A stretch of 64,000 nt of DNA from Arthrobacter sp. B3I9 (GTDB lineage Bacteria > Actinomycetota > Actinomycetes > Actinomycetales > Micrococcaceae): positions 1,984,001 through 2,048,000 of the forward strand of contig NZ_JAUSYO010000001.1 of NCBI RefSeq assembly GCF_030816935.1. The letters are read 5' to 3'. A model generated the notes under the pieces. The model worked only from the letters and a program-made list of their open reading frames with translations, had not been told where the DNA came from and did no database searches. Within the stretch, counting starts at the first letter, position 1; each line of letters starts with the position of its first letter. Made by a program: the position numbers and the translations under genes. Of the stretch, positions 1 to 9,072 are shown one piece after another.

Positions 1-893
1 GATGGGACTTCGGCCCGTACGTCTTCTTGATGGGACTACTTATGGCGCAGTACACCTACACCGGGTATGACGCTTCTGCCCACGTGGCAGAGGAAACCAA
101 GAACGCCGCTGTGGCGGCTCCCAAGGGCATTGTGATGAGCGTGGCCGTCTCCGTGATCGGCGGCTGGATTCTCCTGTACTCAATCACCGCAGCTATCCAG
201 GACGGCTCGGACAGCGGACTGGCTGCGACACTGGCCACGGACACGGGCCTGCCTCCGGCCCAGATCTTCCTGGATGCTTTGAACAACCCGGATCTGGCCA
301 AGTTCCTGCTCTTCATCGTATGCGGAGCGCAGTTCTTCTGCGGTATGGCCTCCGTGACGGCCAACTCGCGGATGACGTATGCCTTTTCCCGTGACAACGC
401 CCTTCCCGGGTCGCGCATCTGGGCAAGAGTCAACGCACGCACAGGCACTCCCACGAACTCCATCTGGCTTTGCGTGGGAGGGGCTATGCTGCTGGCCCTG
501 CCGGCGCTTGTCAACACGACGGCTTATCTTGCCGTGACGTCCATCGCGGTCATCGGCCTGTATATCGCCTACGTCGTTCCGGTGTTCCTGCGGCTGTTGA
601 ACAAGGACTTCACCCAAGGACCGTGGAACCTCGGCCGGTGGAGCCGCCCCATCGGCTGGATCGCCGTCATCTGGGTCGCAATCATCTGCGTATTGTTTGT
701 CCTGCCTCCGGTAGCTCCCGTCACCGTAGACACCTTCAATTACGCGCCACTGGCGGTCGTAGCGGTTCTGGCGCTGGCGACGGGTTCCTGGTTTACGAAG
801 GGCAAGAAACACTTCATGACCAACGAGGAGGCTGAGCACCTGACCCTGGACGCCGGGGAGCTCCTCGAAGAGGACCCCGGACTGCGACACTAG
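1..893 (+). CDS. APC-family amino acid/amine permease, C-terminal part (5' end outside window)
   Basis: The reading frame is already open at the left edge (frame starting at base 3) and ends at 893, giving about 297 residues of a normally 450-520 residue transporter. The stretch GYDASAHVAEETKNA followed by APKGI is the conserved loop of APC-superfamily amino acid/GABA/choline permeases. At least five further hydrophobic segments follow, at about residues 48-68, 98-120, 155-170, 178-200 and 215-235, with a polar C-terminal tail. It should import the amine or amino acid used by the genes downstream, since all six genes run in one direction with short gaps. The substrate cannot be read from sequence. 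Confidence 0.9.
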   Translation, partial: WDFGPYVFLMGLLMAQYTYTGYDASAHVAEETKNAAVAAPKGIVMSVAVSVIGGWILLYSITAAIQDGSDSGLAATLATDTGLPPAQIFLDALNNPDLAKFLLFIVCGAQFFCGMASVTANSRMTYAFSRDNALPGSRIWARVNARTGTPTNSIWLCVGGAMLLALPALVNTTAYLAVTSIAVIGLYIAYVVPVFLRLLNKDFTQGPWNLGRWSRPIGWIAVIWVAIICVLFVLPPVAPVTVDTFNYAPLAVVAVLALATGSWFTKGKKHFMTNEEAEHLTLDAGELLEEDPGLRH

Positions 894-953
894 GCAAAGC
901 GGGCGGCACTGAACCTACCGTCCGCTTTACCCACCAAAGACCCAGGAGACCCG

Positions 954-1697
954 ATGTCAGCAGAACCCGCAGGCACTGAATTCGCCACGCTCGTTGCGGC
1001 AGTACTGGCACCGGTCCGTACACACATGGCTTTCGAATCATGTGTCGAACAACTGGGATCGGCCATCCAGCTCGGAGTCTTCCGCTCCGGCGAAAGGTTG
1101 CCGCCGGAGCGGGACCTAGCGGACACGATGCAGGTCTCACGTGCGACCCTACGCGAAGCAATTGCGGCCTTGCGGGCCGCCGGGTTCGTCCACACCACCC
1201 GTGGCCGCGGCGGCGGCACCTTTGTCGCACCGCGGGAGCAGAACTCCAAAACCCCGGACCTCACAGCAACATCTCGGACGAAGGCCGAAATGATGTCTCT
1301 GCTGGTTTTCCGCCAGGTCGTGGAACCCGGCTCCTGCTACATGGCCGCATCCCGGCAGACAACGGGCCAGGAGCAGGCACTGCTGCTGGCCTGTCTGGAG
1401 GAAGTCGAGAAGTCCACCGACCCCGAGGACTACCGCCAAGCCGACTCCAGGCTCCACCTGGCGTTTGCCACAGCAGCCGGATCCACCGAATTGAGCCAGG
1501 CCAGCGCATACCTTCAACTAACCATCCGTGAAGCCCTCGCAGAAATCCCGTTCCTCAGCAAAAACATCGAACACTCAAATGCGCAACACCGAGAGATCGT
1601 CCAGGCCATCCTCGACGGCGAGCCGAAGAGGGCCCGCGACGTCATGGAATCACACTGCGACGCGACCGCAGCGCTTCTGAAAGGACTACTGAAATGA
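954..1697 (+). CDS. GntR/FadR-family transcriptional regulator
   Basis: This 247-residue protein has an N-terminal winged helix-turn-helix at about residues 40-85 (LPPERDLADTMQVSRATLRE, then a GRGGGTFV wing). An all-helical FCD ligand-binding domain fills the rest, which is the FadR subgroup of GntR. The start is supported by an AGGAG ribosome site 7 nt upstream. Its stop overlaps the next start as ATGA (1694-1697), so it is translationally coupled to the ligase gene and is probably the local ligand-responsive repressor. Ligands of this subgroup are usually small acids or pathway intermediates; here a gamma-glutamyl intermediate is plausible but inferred. Confidence 0.9.
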   Translation: MSAEPAGTEFATLVAAVLAPVRTHMAFESCVEQLGSAIQLGVFRSGERLPPERDLADTMQVSRATLREAIAALRAAGFVHTTRGRGGGTFVAPREQNSKTPDLTATSRTKAEMMSLLVFRQVVEPGSCYMAASRQTTGQEQALLLACLEEVEKSTDPEDYRQADSRLHLAFATAAGSTELSQASAYLQLTIREALAEIPFLSKNIEHSNAQHREIVQAILDGEPKRARDVMESHCDATAALLKGLLK

Positions 1698-3091
1698 GCC
1701 ATGCCTCCATGACACAACCAACCACCCACCCCCGCAACGACCGCATGCTCACTGTAGAGCAGCTCAAGCAGCGGATCGAAAACGGCGAAACCGACACAGT
1801 TGTCCTCGCCTTCACCGACATGCAAGGGCGCCTGCAGGGAAAACTCATCCACGCACAGTTCTTCCTCGAATCCGTCCTCGAGCACGGCACCGAAGGCTGC
1901 AACTATCTCCTTGCGGTGGACACGGAAATGAACACCGTGGACGGCTACGACGTCACGTCCTGGGACACCGGATACGGCGATATGGTCTTTGACCTGGACC
2001 TGGATACGATCCGTGACCTTCCCTACCGTGACGGCTCCGTGATGATCCAGTGCGACCTCAGCACCACCGACGGTACGGAAGTTCCCATGTCCCCCCGGGC
2101 CATGCTGCGGCGCCAGGCACAGCGAGCAGCCGAGCGGGGATGGAAGGCGCTGGCCGGGACCGAACTTGAGTTCATGGTCTACAACAACACTTACGAACAG
2201 GCCTGGGACCTGGGATACAAGGGACTGGAGCCGGCCAACAAATACAACGTGGACTACTCAATTTTGGGATCCGGACGGGTCGAACCCCTGCTCCGGACCA
2301 TCCGGAACACCATGTACCAGGCCGGCATGCTGGTTGAGTCCGCTAAGGGCGAATGCAACTTGGGCCAACATGAAATCGCGTTCAAGTATGACGAGGTCAT
2401 CGTGACCGCTGACAACCACGCTGTCTACAAGACTGCCGCAAAGGAGATCGCCCACCAGATGGGCCAGGCGATCACGTTCATGGCCAAGCCGAACGAACGC
2501 GAGGGGAGCTCCTGCCATATCCACATGTCCCTCCGCGGCCTCGACGGCACGCTTGTCTTTTGGGACGATGAGAAGCAGGAACGCACCAAGATCTACGACC
2601 ATTTCATCGCCGGCGTCCTGGCGACGATGCGGGAATTCACCCTTTTCTACGCCCCCAACGTGAACTCCTACAAACGCTTCGCCAAAGGCTCATTCGCGCC
2701 CACCTCCGTCGCGTGGGGCCTCGACAACAGAACATGTTCGGTCAGGCTGGTAGGCCACGGCCCGAGCGCCAGGATGGAAAACAGACTGCCCGGCGGTGAC
2801 GTCAACCCCTACCTCGCACTGGCCGCCATGCTCGCCGGAGGCCTGTACGGAATCGACAATGAACTTGAACTCGAGCCCATCACCTCCGGCAACGCCTACA
2901 CCTCCGGGGCGCCCACTGTTCCGGCCACGCTCCAGGACGCACGTGAGGCCCTCGCATCATCTTCCATCGCCAAGGAAGTATTCGGCGAAGAAGTCGTGCA
3001 CCATTACTTGAACTACGCGGACGTCGAACTGGCAGCCTTCAACGGCGCAGTTACTGACTGGGAACTCCGGCGCGGCTTCGAAAGGCTCTAA
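1694..3091 (+). CDS. Glutamine-synthetase-family gamma-glutamyl-amine ligase (PuuA/GlnA3/GlnA4/IpuC type)
   Basis: The 465-residue protein has the glutamine synthetase fold: an N-terminal beta-grasp part (FTDMQGRLQGK), the catalytic segment with ELEFMVY, SCHIHMSL near residue 272 and the arginine-rich substrate loop VRLVGHGPSARMENRLPGG near residue 350, then NPYLALAAMLAG. Family members in catabolic operons join glutamate to an amine (putrescine, ethanolamine, isopropylamine) using ATP rather than assimilating ammonia. The adjacent gamma-glutamyl hydrolase and aldehyde dehydrogenase support that role. The ATGA overlap with the regulator and the 4-nt gap to the hydrolase show one transcript. 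The actual amine is unknown. Confidence 0.88.
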   Translation: MSHASMTQPTTHPRNDRMLTVEQLKQRIENGETDTVVLAFTDMQGRLQGKLIHAQFFLESVLEHGTEGCNYLLAVDTEMNTVDGYDVTSWDTGYGDMVFDLDLDTIRDLPYRDGSVMIQCDLSTTDGTEVPMSPRAMLRRQAQRAAERGWKALAGTELEFMVYNNTYEQAWDLGYKGLEPANKYNVDYSILGSGRVEPLLRTIRNTMYQAGMLVESAKGECNLGQHEIAFKYDEVIVTADNHAVYKTAAKEIAHQMGQAITFMAKPNEREGSSCHIHMSLRGLDGTLVFWDDEKQERTKIYDHFIAGVLATMREFTLFYAPNVNSYKRFAKGSFAPTSVAWGLDNRTCSVRLVGHGPSARMENRLPGGDVNPYLALAAMLAGGLYGIDNELELEPITSGNAYTSGAPTVPATLQDAREALASSSIAKEVFGEEVVHHYLNYADVELAAFNGAVTDWELRRGFERL

Positions 3092-3095
3092 AACT

Positions 3096-3848
3096 ATGAC
3101 CCGTTCATTCGGAACGCCGCCCCTCATTGGACTGACCACGTACTACCAGCCAGCCAGCTGGGGTGTCTGGCACACTGATGCTGCCATCGTTCCCGGGACT
3201 TACATTCAGTCGGTGTCAAAGGCCGGCGGCACTCCGGTCCTGCTACCTCCGGTCGGCACCGACGAGGCAGTCCTCGACATTCTCGACGGGCTGATCATCA
3301 TCGGCGGTTCCGACGTCGCACCGTCCCGCTACGGAGCCGTTCCACACCCGGCCACGGCCAGCCAGGACCACCGAGACAGCCACGACCTTGCCCTCACGGC
3401 TGCCGCCCTGGAACGGGGCCTGCCGCTGTTCGCCATCTGCCGCGGCGCTCAGATCCTCAACGTGGCACGCGGCGGCACTCTCCTGCAGCACCTTCCTGAC
3501 GAACTCGGGCATTCCGAATACCAGCCCGCGCCCGGGGTCTACGGGGATGTGTCATTTGAAACTGAGCCAGGGTCGCTTTGCCACCGGATCCTGGGCGCGG
3601 GAGCCACTGCGCCCGTCTACCACCACCAGGGTCTCGATGAGCTGGGCGCCGGACTCCGGGTTACCGCCCGGGCGACCGACGGGACCATTGAAGCCGTTGA
3701 GACCGACGACGACGGGTGGGCGGTCGGCGTCCAGTTCCACCCTGAACAAAACCAGTCCGACCTGCGGTTGTTCAAAGCCTTCGTCGATGCCGCCCGAAGC
3801 TACCGCCTGGAGCGTGCACGCACAGAGCAGACAGGAGCCACACTATGA
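3096..3848 (+). CDS. Gamma-glutamyl-amino-acid hydrolase, class I glutamine amidotransferase fold (PuuD-like)
   Basis: In this 250-residue protein the catalytic nucleophile is C115 in AICRGAQILNVARGG. The His-Glu pair of the triad is H215 and E217 in GVQFHPEQ, and IIIGGSDVAPSRY is the conserved glycine-rich loop. This is the peptidase C26 layout of PuuD, which cleaves the gamma-glutamyl amide after the amine carbon chain has been oxidised, releasing glutamate. It has no separate synthetase domain. It starts 4 nt after the ligase stop, and its own stop overlaps the aldehyde dehydrogenase start as ATGA (3845-3848). Confidence 0.9.
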   Translation: MTRSFGTPPLIGLTTYYQPASWGVWHTDAAIVPGTYIQSVSKAGGTPVLLPPVGTDEAVLDILDGLIIIGGSDVAPSRYGAVPHPATASQDHRDSHDLALTAAALERGLPLFAICRGAQILNVARGGTLLQHLPDELGHSEYQPAPGVYGDVSFETEPGSLCHRILGAGATAPVYHHQGLDELGAGLRVTARATDGTIEAVETDDDGWAVGVQFHPEQNQSDLRLFKAFVDAARSYRLERARTEQTGATL

Positions 3849-5218
3849 CATCCCTTACGACCGAGACCTACGGCGTCATCAATCCATCGACCGAAGAAGT
3901 TGTCCGGGAGGTCGAACTCTACGGAACGCCGGAAACGGACGAGGCTATCCAACGGGCAGCAGTGGCGTTCGAGACGTGGCGCCGGCTCAACCCGGCAGAC
4001 CGCGCCGCCCTCCTTCGACGGTTCGCCGCCGCCGTCGACGCCGACCTTGAAAACCTCGCTAGGCTCGAAGTAGCAAATTCCGGGCACACCATTAGCAATG
4101 CCCGATGGGAAGCCGGCAACGTCAGGGACGTCCTGAACTACTACGCCGCCGCACCGGAGCGACACTTCGGCCGGCAGATACCCGTCGCCGGCGGCGTTAA
4201 CATCACCTTCCACGAACCGCTCGGCGTCGTCGGCATCATCGTTCCCTGGAATTTCCCGATGCCGATTGCAGCCTGGGGATTCGCCCCTGCCCTGGCCGCC
4301 GGAAACACCGTGGTGCTCAAGCCTGCCGAACTTACCCCTCTGACCGCGCTCAGGCTCGGCGAGTTGGCTCTCGAAGCTGGAATCCCGCCCGGAGTGCTGC
4401 AGATCCTGCCAGGGAGCGGAAGCATCGTCGGCGAACGCTTTGTCACCCACCCGGCCGTCCGGAAGGTCGTCTTTACCGGATCGACCCGCGTAGGCCAGCA
4501 CATCATGGCCGGCTGCGCCGAACAGGTCAAGCGGCTCACGCTGGAACTGGGCGGCAAGAGCGCCAACATCATTTTTGCCGACTCAGACCTCGAGCGGGCT
4601 GCGGCGGCCGCGCCCGGGGGAGTGTTCGACAACGCCGGGCAGGACTGCTGCGCACGCTCGAGAATCCTCGTCCAGCGAAATGTCTATGACGATTTCATGG
4701 CCCTGCTCGAGCCAGCAGTCAAAGCCGTCACCGTGGGGGATCCAGGCCTGGAGACGACCACCATGGGGCCTTTGATCTCAGCCAAGCAACGGCAAGCCGT
4801 GGCTGGTTACGTCCCCGCAGGCGCACCGATCGCCTTCCAGGGCACAGCCCCGGAAGGTCCCGGTTTCTGGTTCCCGCCGACCGTGCTCGCCGTGGACGAC
4901 GCCAGGGACCGGGCTTTCCGGGAAGAAATCTTCGGACCCGTGGTCACCGTGACACCGTTCGACGACGAAGCCGATGCCATCCGCCTCGCCAACGACAGCG
5001 ACTACGGGCTGTCCGGCTCCATCTGGACAGCGGATGTCGGGCGGGCCCTGCGTATGGCCCGGGCCGTGGACTCCGGCAACCTGTCCGTCAACTCGCATTC
5101 CTCAGTACGCTACTCGACTCCGTTCGGAGGCTTCAAGAAATCCGGTCTCGGTCGCGAACTGGGCCCCGACGCCCTGGACGCCTTCAGCGAAGTCAAAAAC
5201 GTCTTCATCGCCACCTAG
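3845..5218 (+). CDS. NAD(P)-dependent aldehyde dehydrogenase (PuuC/betaine-aldehyde type)
   Basis: The protein has 457 residues, slightly short of the usual 480-500. Motifs are the PWNFPMP cofactor-binding segment near residue 134, the general base E234 in LELGGKS, the nucleophile C268 in NAGQDC and the EEIFGPV motif near the C-terminus. It belongs to the family that oxidises amino- or gamma-glutamylamino-aldehydes to acids. Translational coupling to the gamma-glutamyl hydrolase places it as the step producing the gamma-glutamyl amino acid that the hydrolase then splits. Confidence 0.93.
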   Translation: MTSLTTETYGVINPSTEEVVREVELYGTPETDEAIQRAAVAFETWRRLNPADRAALLRRFAAAVDADLENLARLEVANSGHTISNARWEAGNVRDVLNYYAAAPERHFGRQIPVAGGVNITFHEPLGVVGIIVPWNFPMPIAAWGFAPALAAGNTVVLKPAELTPLTALRLGELALEAGIPPGVLQILPGSGSIVGERFVTHPAVRKVVFTGSTRVGQHIMAGCAEQVKRLTLELGGKSANIIFADSDLERAAAAAPGGVFDNAGQDCCARSRILVQRNVYDDFMALLEPAVKAVTVGDPGLETTTMGPLISAKQRQAVAGYVPAGAPIAFQGTAPEGPGFWFPPTVLAVDDARDRAFREEIFGPVVTVTPFDDEADAIRLANDSDYGLSGSIWTADVGRALRMARAVDSGNLSVNSHSSVRYSTPFGGFKKSGLGRELGPDALDAFSEVKNVFIAT

Positions 5219-5280
5219 AACATCCGCACACCCCTCTACGCCACTAAGCGCGAACCAAGCGCCAACGAAAGGAACACCCC

Positions 5281-6066
5281 ATGGCTGAACTCGAAGTTGT
5301 CTCAAACCGGCTCAAAAACCGCACCGCCGTGATCACCGGAGCCGCAAGCGGTATCGGCTTGGCCACTGCGAGGCGCCTTGCCGCCGAAGGAGCCCGCGTC
5401 ATCGTCGCAGACATCGACCCCGCTTCCGGCAAAGACGCAGCCGAGCAGGTCGGCGGCACCTTTGTCCCCGTTAACGTCACCGACGAAGACGAGGTCAAGA
5501 ATCTTTTCGCCCAGGCCAAAGAGATCTACGGCAGCGTCGACATCGCCTTCAACAATGCAGGAATCTCGCCGCCGGAGGACGCATCCATCCTCGACACCGG
5601 CATTGAGGCCTGGCGCAAAGTGCAGGAGGTCAACCTCACAAGCGTTTACTACTGCTGCAAATATGCCCTCCCCTACATGCTTGAACAGGGCAAGGGATCC
5701 ATCATCAACACCGCTTCCTTCGTAGCCGTGATGGGGGCGGCAACATCGCAGATCTCCTACAGCGCCTCCAAGGGCGGGGTGCTGGCGATGAGTCGGGAAC
5801 TGGGCGTGGAGTTTGCGCGCAGAGGCGTACGCGTCAACGCGCTATGCCCAGGCCCTGTGAACACGCCCCTGCTGAAAGAACTCTTCGCCAGCGACCCGGA
5901 ACGCGCCGCCCGGCGTCTGGTCCACGTACCCCTAGGACGCTTTGCCGAACCCGAGGAAATGGCCGCCGCCGTCGCCTTCCTCGCGAGCGATGACTCCTCC
6001 TTCATGACCGCCTCTACTTTCCTCGTCGACGGCGGGATCTCCGGCGCCTACGTAACACCGCAATAG
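5281..6066 (+). CDS. Short-chain dehydrogenase/reductase
   Basis: A classical 261-residue SDR with a TGAASGIG nucleotide-binding motif near residue 20, the NNAG motif, and the catalytic Tyr-Lys in SYSASK. It ends with the FLVDGG segment typical of the FabG/glucose-dehydrogenase subgroup. An AAAGGAA ribosome site precedes the ATG. It is the last gene of the gamma-glutamylation operon, 62 bp after the aldehyde dehydrogenase. No amine oxidase of PuuB type is present in the window, so this alcohol dehydrogenase-like protein may supply the aldehyde, which would point to an amino alcohol substrate. Confidence 0.88.
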   Translation: MAELEVVSNRLKNRTAVITGAASGIGLATARRLAAEGARVIVADIDPASGKDAAEQVGGTFVPVNVTDEDEVKNLFAQAKEIYGSVDIAFNNAGISPPEDASILDTGIEAWRKVQEVNLTSVYYCCKYALPYMLEQGKGSIINTASFVAVMGAATSQISYSASKGGVLAMSRELGVEFARRGVRVNALCPGPVNTPLLKELFASDPERAARRLVHVPLGRFAEPEEMAAAVAFLASDDSSFMTASTFLVDGGISGAYVTPQ

Positions 6067-6081
6067 TCTCAATGCCCGTAT

Positions 6082-6118
6082 GGTGGGGGTCGCTACCTGT
6101 AAAACGTCGGCCCCCACC
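6082..6118 (+). terminator. Hairpin after the gamma-glutamylation operon
   Basis: GGTGGGGG (6082-6089) and CCCCCACC (6111-6118) form an 8-bp perfect GC stem just 16 nt after the SDR stop. The loop is long (21 nt) and there is no T run, so it is a weak or Rho-assisted terminator at best. Confidence 0.4.
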
Positions 6119-6474
6119 GATGCCCTAGCACCACTTCTGCATCGATCGGGCGCTCTAGTCCTTCAGCGCAGGGCAAAAAGAGTCAAGTACTTTGGAATGG
6201 TCTCCTTCCTCGGGTGGGCGAGGAACCCGCGGAAACAAAAGAGGGCAACTACACGGGGTCGTCCAGATGGATCGGAATCGGCCGTTCCGGCACATTGACA
6301 TCGACTCTGGATCGCCCTGCATCGAACGCTTCGGAGTCGACGGATAGGTTGCGCAACCATCTCGTGCAGGGACGCTACTAGCGAACTGTCGGCGGCGTGT
6401 GAAGGGCGGTAGGGGGCAGAAACCTAGCCACCGTCCTCTGGCAGCCGTGCAGACCACGGCCCTACCATGGAGCC
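6119..6474. other. Gene-free stretch between the amine operon and the BBE pseudogene
   Basis: Apart from the hairpin at its left side I see no credible coding frame, RNA or repeat. The short frames present are all out-of-context and lack family features. Confidence 0.5.
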
Positions 6475-7699
6475 ATGCTGGACACCCGTACGGTGAGGGC
6501 CTTCGCCGACGGCTTCGGCGGCGAGGTGATCAGGCCCGGCGAGCCGAAGTACGACGCGGCGCGTGCGGTCTGGAACGGTCTAGTCGACCGCAGGCCGGGG
6601 CTCGTCGTACTGCCGGATGGTACGGCCGACGTCGTCGCTGCCCTGCGGTTCGCCCGCGAGCGTGACCTCCTGGTCGCCGTGCGCGGCGGCGGCCATAGCA
6701 TCCCCGGATTCTCTACGTGCGACGACGGAATGGTCATCGACCTCTCGCGTATGCGCGGCGCGACGGTCGACCCCGAGCGGCGGACAGCTGTGTGCGCCGG
6801 CGGCGCGCTGCTGTCAGAGCTGGACGAGGCGGCACAATCAGTTGGTCTGGTATGCCCTGTCGGCGTGGTCTCCCACCTCGTGACGGCCGACGGCGGGATC
6901 GTCCGCGTTTCGGCGGATGAGAACCCCGACCTCTTCTGGGGTGTCCGTGGAGCCGGCGCGAACTTTGGCATCGCCGTGTCGTTCGAGTACGCCCTCCACG
7001 CGCTCGGCCATCCCGTCACACACGGAACAGTCGTCCACCCGATCGAGCGAGCCGGCGAGCTGGCGCAGCTCTTCGTTCAGATGGCCGAGACGGGCCCGGA
7101 CGAGCTGTGGCTCGGCTTCTACGTCCGATTGGCGCTCCCGGTGGAGAACTTCCCGTCCGGGATCGGGGGCCGGCCGATAGCCGCCGTCTCGGTCCTACAC
7201 TGTGGGCAGCCCCGCGAAGCCGAGCGGGATCTTGCACGGTTGAGTGCGTTCGGCCCGCCGGTTGCCGGATCGATTGAACCGAAACCGCACTTGACGGCAC
7301 AGCGCCTCGGGGACGTGGCCGCGGCGTGGGGCCACCGCTTCTACATGAAAAGCGCATTCCTCCACAGCCTGCCGGAGGAGTTAGTCGACCAGGCAGTCCG
7401 GCACGCCCACGGGATTCCTCAGGGAGCCGAAGGCGAGTTTGGATTCTGGTCCGGGGGCCGTGCGATCGCCCAGGTACCGGAGGACGCGACACGACGGGCC
7501 CTGCCGTGAGTGGGCCCGCGCCGGAATGGCCGACGTCGGGCGGTTTGCCACCCAGGGCCGCTACGTCAATGACGTCGCGGAATTGCAAAGGGACGCACGC
7601 TCGATTTACGGAGACGGGAAGTACGAGCGGCTGGTCGGACTCAAACGCGCGTGGGACCCAGACAATGTCTTCAGGTTGAATCAGAACATCCGCCCGTAG
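6475..7699 (+). pseudogene. FAD-linked oxidoreductase of the berberine-bridge-enzyme type, broken by a deletion and a frameshift
   Basis: The N-terminal part is a good PCMH-type FAD domain: VVLPDGTADVVAALRFA, the covalent-flavin histidine in RGGGHSIPG, and VSADENPDLFWGVRGAG. Two lesions are visible. First, near 6877 the sequence jumps from CPVGVVSH straight to LVTADGG, lacking the roughly 30-residue glycine-rich segment (GLTLGGGxGWL region) that normally lies between. Second, the frame stops at 7509, while the conserved C-terminal end (YVNDV, then YGDGKYERLVGLKRAWDP and FRLNQNI) continues in another frame to 7699. Total span is about 408 codons against the usual 450-470. It is almost certainly non-functional. 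Confidence 0.85.
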
Positions 7700-8055
7700 C
7701 CGCGTTGTCGTCTGCTTCGAACCCAACCACCTTCATTGCTTTAGCCGAGCCCGGGACCATCGCCGAAAAGAGCATAGACACGCCATCCATCGGGGCCTCG
7801 AGGTCATCCGGCTCCGCACGGACATGGTCGACATCGAAATAGCTGGCAAGCCTTGGGCCTTACGAAAGATCCTCGACGCGAACCGCCAGGAAGAGGATAT
7901 AAGCCGAGTCCGATTGCCAGCCGGGACGCAATGGTTAGGATGGGCCATGAGCACTCGGCAAGACAGCGAATCCCGCTTGCGTTCCCTGTTCTGGCGGCTG
8001 TGGGGATTGCCGTTTCCCTTGTACGGGCGTTGATGCCGGCCTCACGCACTGAACC
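7700..8055. other. Stretch without a confident gene
   Basis: A short frame starting at about 7940 could encode a 45-residue peptide with one hydrophobic segment (IPLAFPVLAAVGIAVSLV). It is overlapped by another short frame from 7947, and neither has a clear ribosome site. It may be the decayed front of the small membrane gene that follows. Nothing else is recognisable. Confidence 0.35.
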
Positions 8056-8211
8056 ATGGGAGTGGTCTTCTTCTTAGCCCTGTATGCGATTGTGTTGGTG
8101 GGCGCGTTGACGTACTTCGTGAAGTTCGTGCGGAAGCAGCGTGACGACTACCGGCGCGAACGCGGCAAAAGACCCGAAGCATCCGGAGGCCTGATTCATG
8201 TCGACTTCTGA
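8056..8211 (+). CDS. Small single-span membrane protein, 51 aa
   Basis: ATG at 8056, TGA at 8209-8211. The N-terminal half is one hydrophobic helix (VVFFLALYAIVLVGALTYF), followed by a basic tail FVKFVRKQRDDYRRERGKRP. This tail resembles the tail of the small protein encoded from 9071 (QRDEYWRERGRDP), so the two are likely related. No function is known to me. Evidence is the hydrophobicity pattern and the paralogue-like match; there is no strong ribosome site. Confidence 0.45.
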   Translation: MGVVFFLALYAIVLVGALTYFVKFVRKQRDDYRRERGKRPEASGGLIHVDF

Positions 8212-8445
8212 GGGGCGCAAGGGAGTGGCCGCGAATGGCTCGTGGCTAGTGGAAGTTTACGGTCTGGTTCGCCGCAGCGCAGACCGTGGTCGGTGCACTG
8301 CTCGCTTTCGACAAGCTCTTGTCGGATGACCCCTTCCACGCCGGACCGTCGGGCGACGACTATAACCTCGGGACACTTCGGCGTCTATCGACAGCGGCCC
8401 ATTGCGAACCAACACCACGGAGTCGGGGGCTACTTCACGGAAGCC

Positions 8446-9072
8446 CTACTTGGTCCGAACCACGTCCAGGAGAGCCGGCAGCCTCGTGACGCCGTCGTCC
8501 GCCATGAAGTGTCCTGCACCCGACTGGACCTGCAAACGTGGGCCCAGGCGCCTGGCGAGGTCATCGGATGCTTCGGGCGGCACGAACGGATCCGTGTCGG
8601 AGCGGAGCACTGTTCGTTCCCCAATGCTGGTTGCCACCCGTTCAACGTCAACGTCAGTTGCGAGAAAGCCATTGAGTTCCGGCAGTGCTTCCAGTGGGTC
8701 GGTGAAGCCGGCGACCAGCACGAGACCGCCCAGCTCCCAGGGCTCCGGCAGCGCCGCGAGGACCCGTAAGGCAGTGACCGCACCGAGAGAATGAGCCACA
8801 ACTACCGTTGTCGCATCAGGTACTCCCAGTGCCGCGCCGACCGCGTCCTCCCATGCTGCCTTGTCAGGATCGTCCGGGTCGGGGAGAGGAACGACGGTGA
8901 CTGCTATGCCGTCAGCTTCGAGGACGCTTTGAAGCCAAGGGAACCAGTTCGCGTCCGGAGACGATTCGTACCCGTGGACGACGACGACGCGCTGGACGGA
9001 TTGAACCGGGACGTCGGTGGGTGTGGCGGTCATGGGCACAGACTCTATACGGTTTGCAGGTTCGTCAGTCAT
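8446..9072 (-). CDS. RBBP9/YdeN-family serine hydrolase (alpha/beta hydrolase)
   Basis: The 208-residue product starting at 9072 has VVVVHGYESSPDANWFPW, the oxyanion region and tryptophan of the family, then the nucleophile elbow VVAHSLGAV, a DPFVPPEASDDLA acid region and the catalytic histidine in GAGHFM. Length and order match small RBBP9/YdeN hydrolases, whose substrates are mostly unknown. An in-frame methionine at 9033 is an alternative start; neither has a good ribosome site. The ATG at 9070-9072 overlaps, on the opposite strand, the ATG of the small plus-strand frame at 9071, so at most one of these two starts may be used as drawn. Confidence 0.8.
   Translation of the reverse strand: MTDEPANRIESVPMTATPTDVPVQSVQRVVVVHGYESSPDANWFPWLQSVLEADGIAVTVVPLPDPDDPDKAAWEDAVGAALGVPDATTVVVAHSLGAVTALRVLAALPEPWELGGLVLVAGFTDPLEALPELNGFLATDVDVERVATSIGERTVLRSDTDPFVPPEASDDLARRLGPRLQVQSGAGHFMADDGVTRLPALLDVVRTK

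Noticed and set aside
6475..7699. BBE frame as two separate real genes
   Set aside because: The second frame only carries the missing C-terminal motif of the first, so one broken gene explains both.
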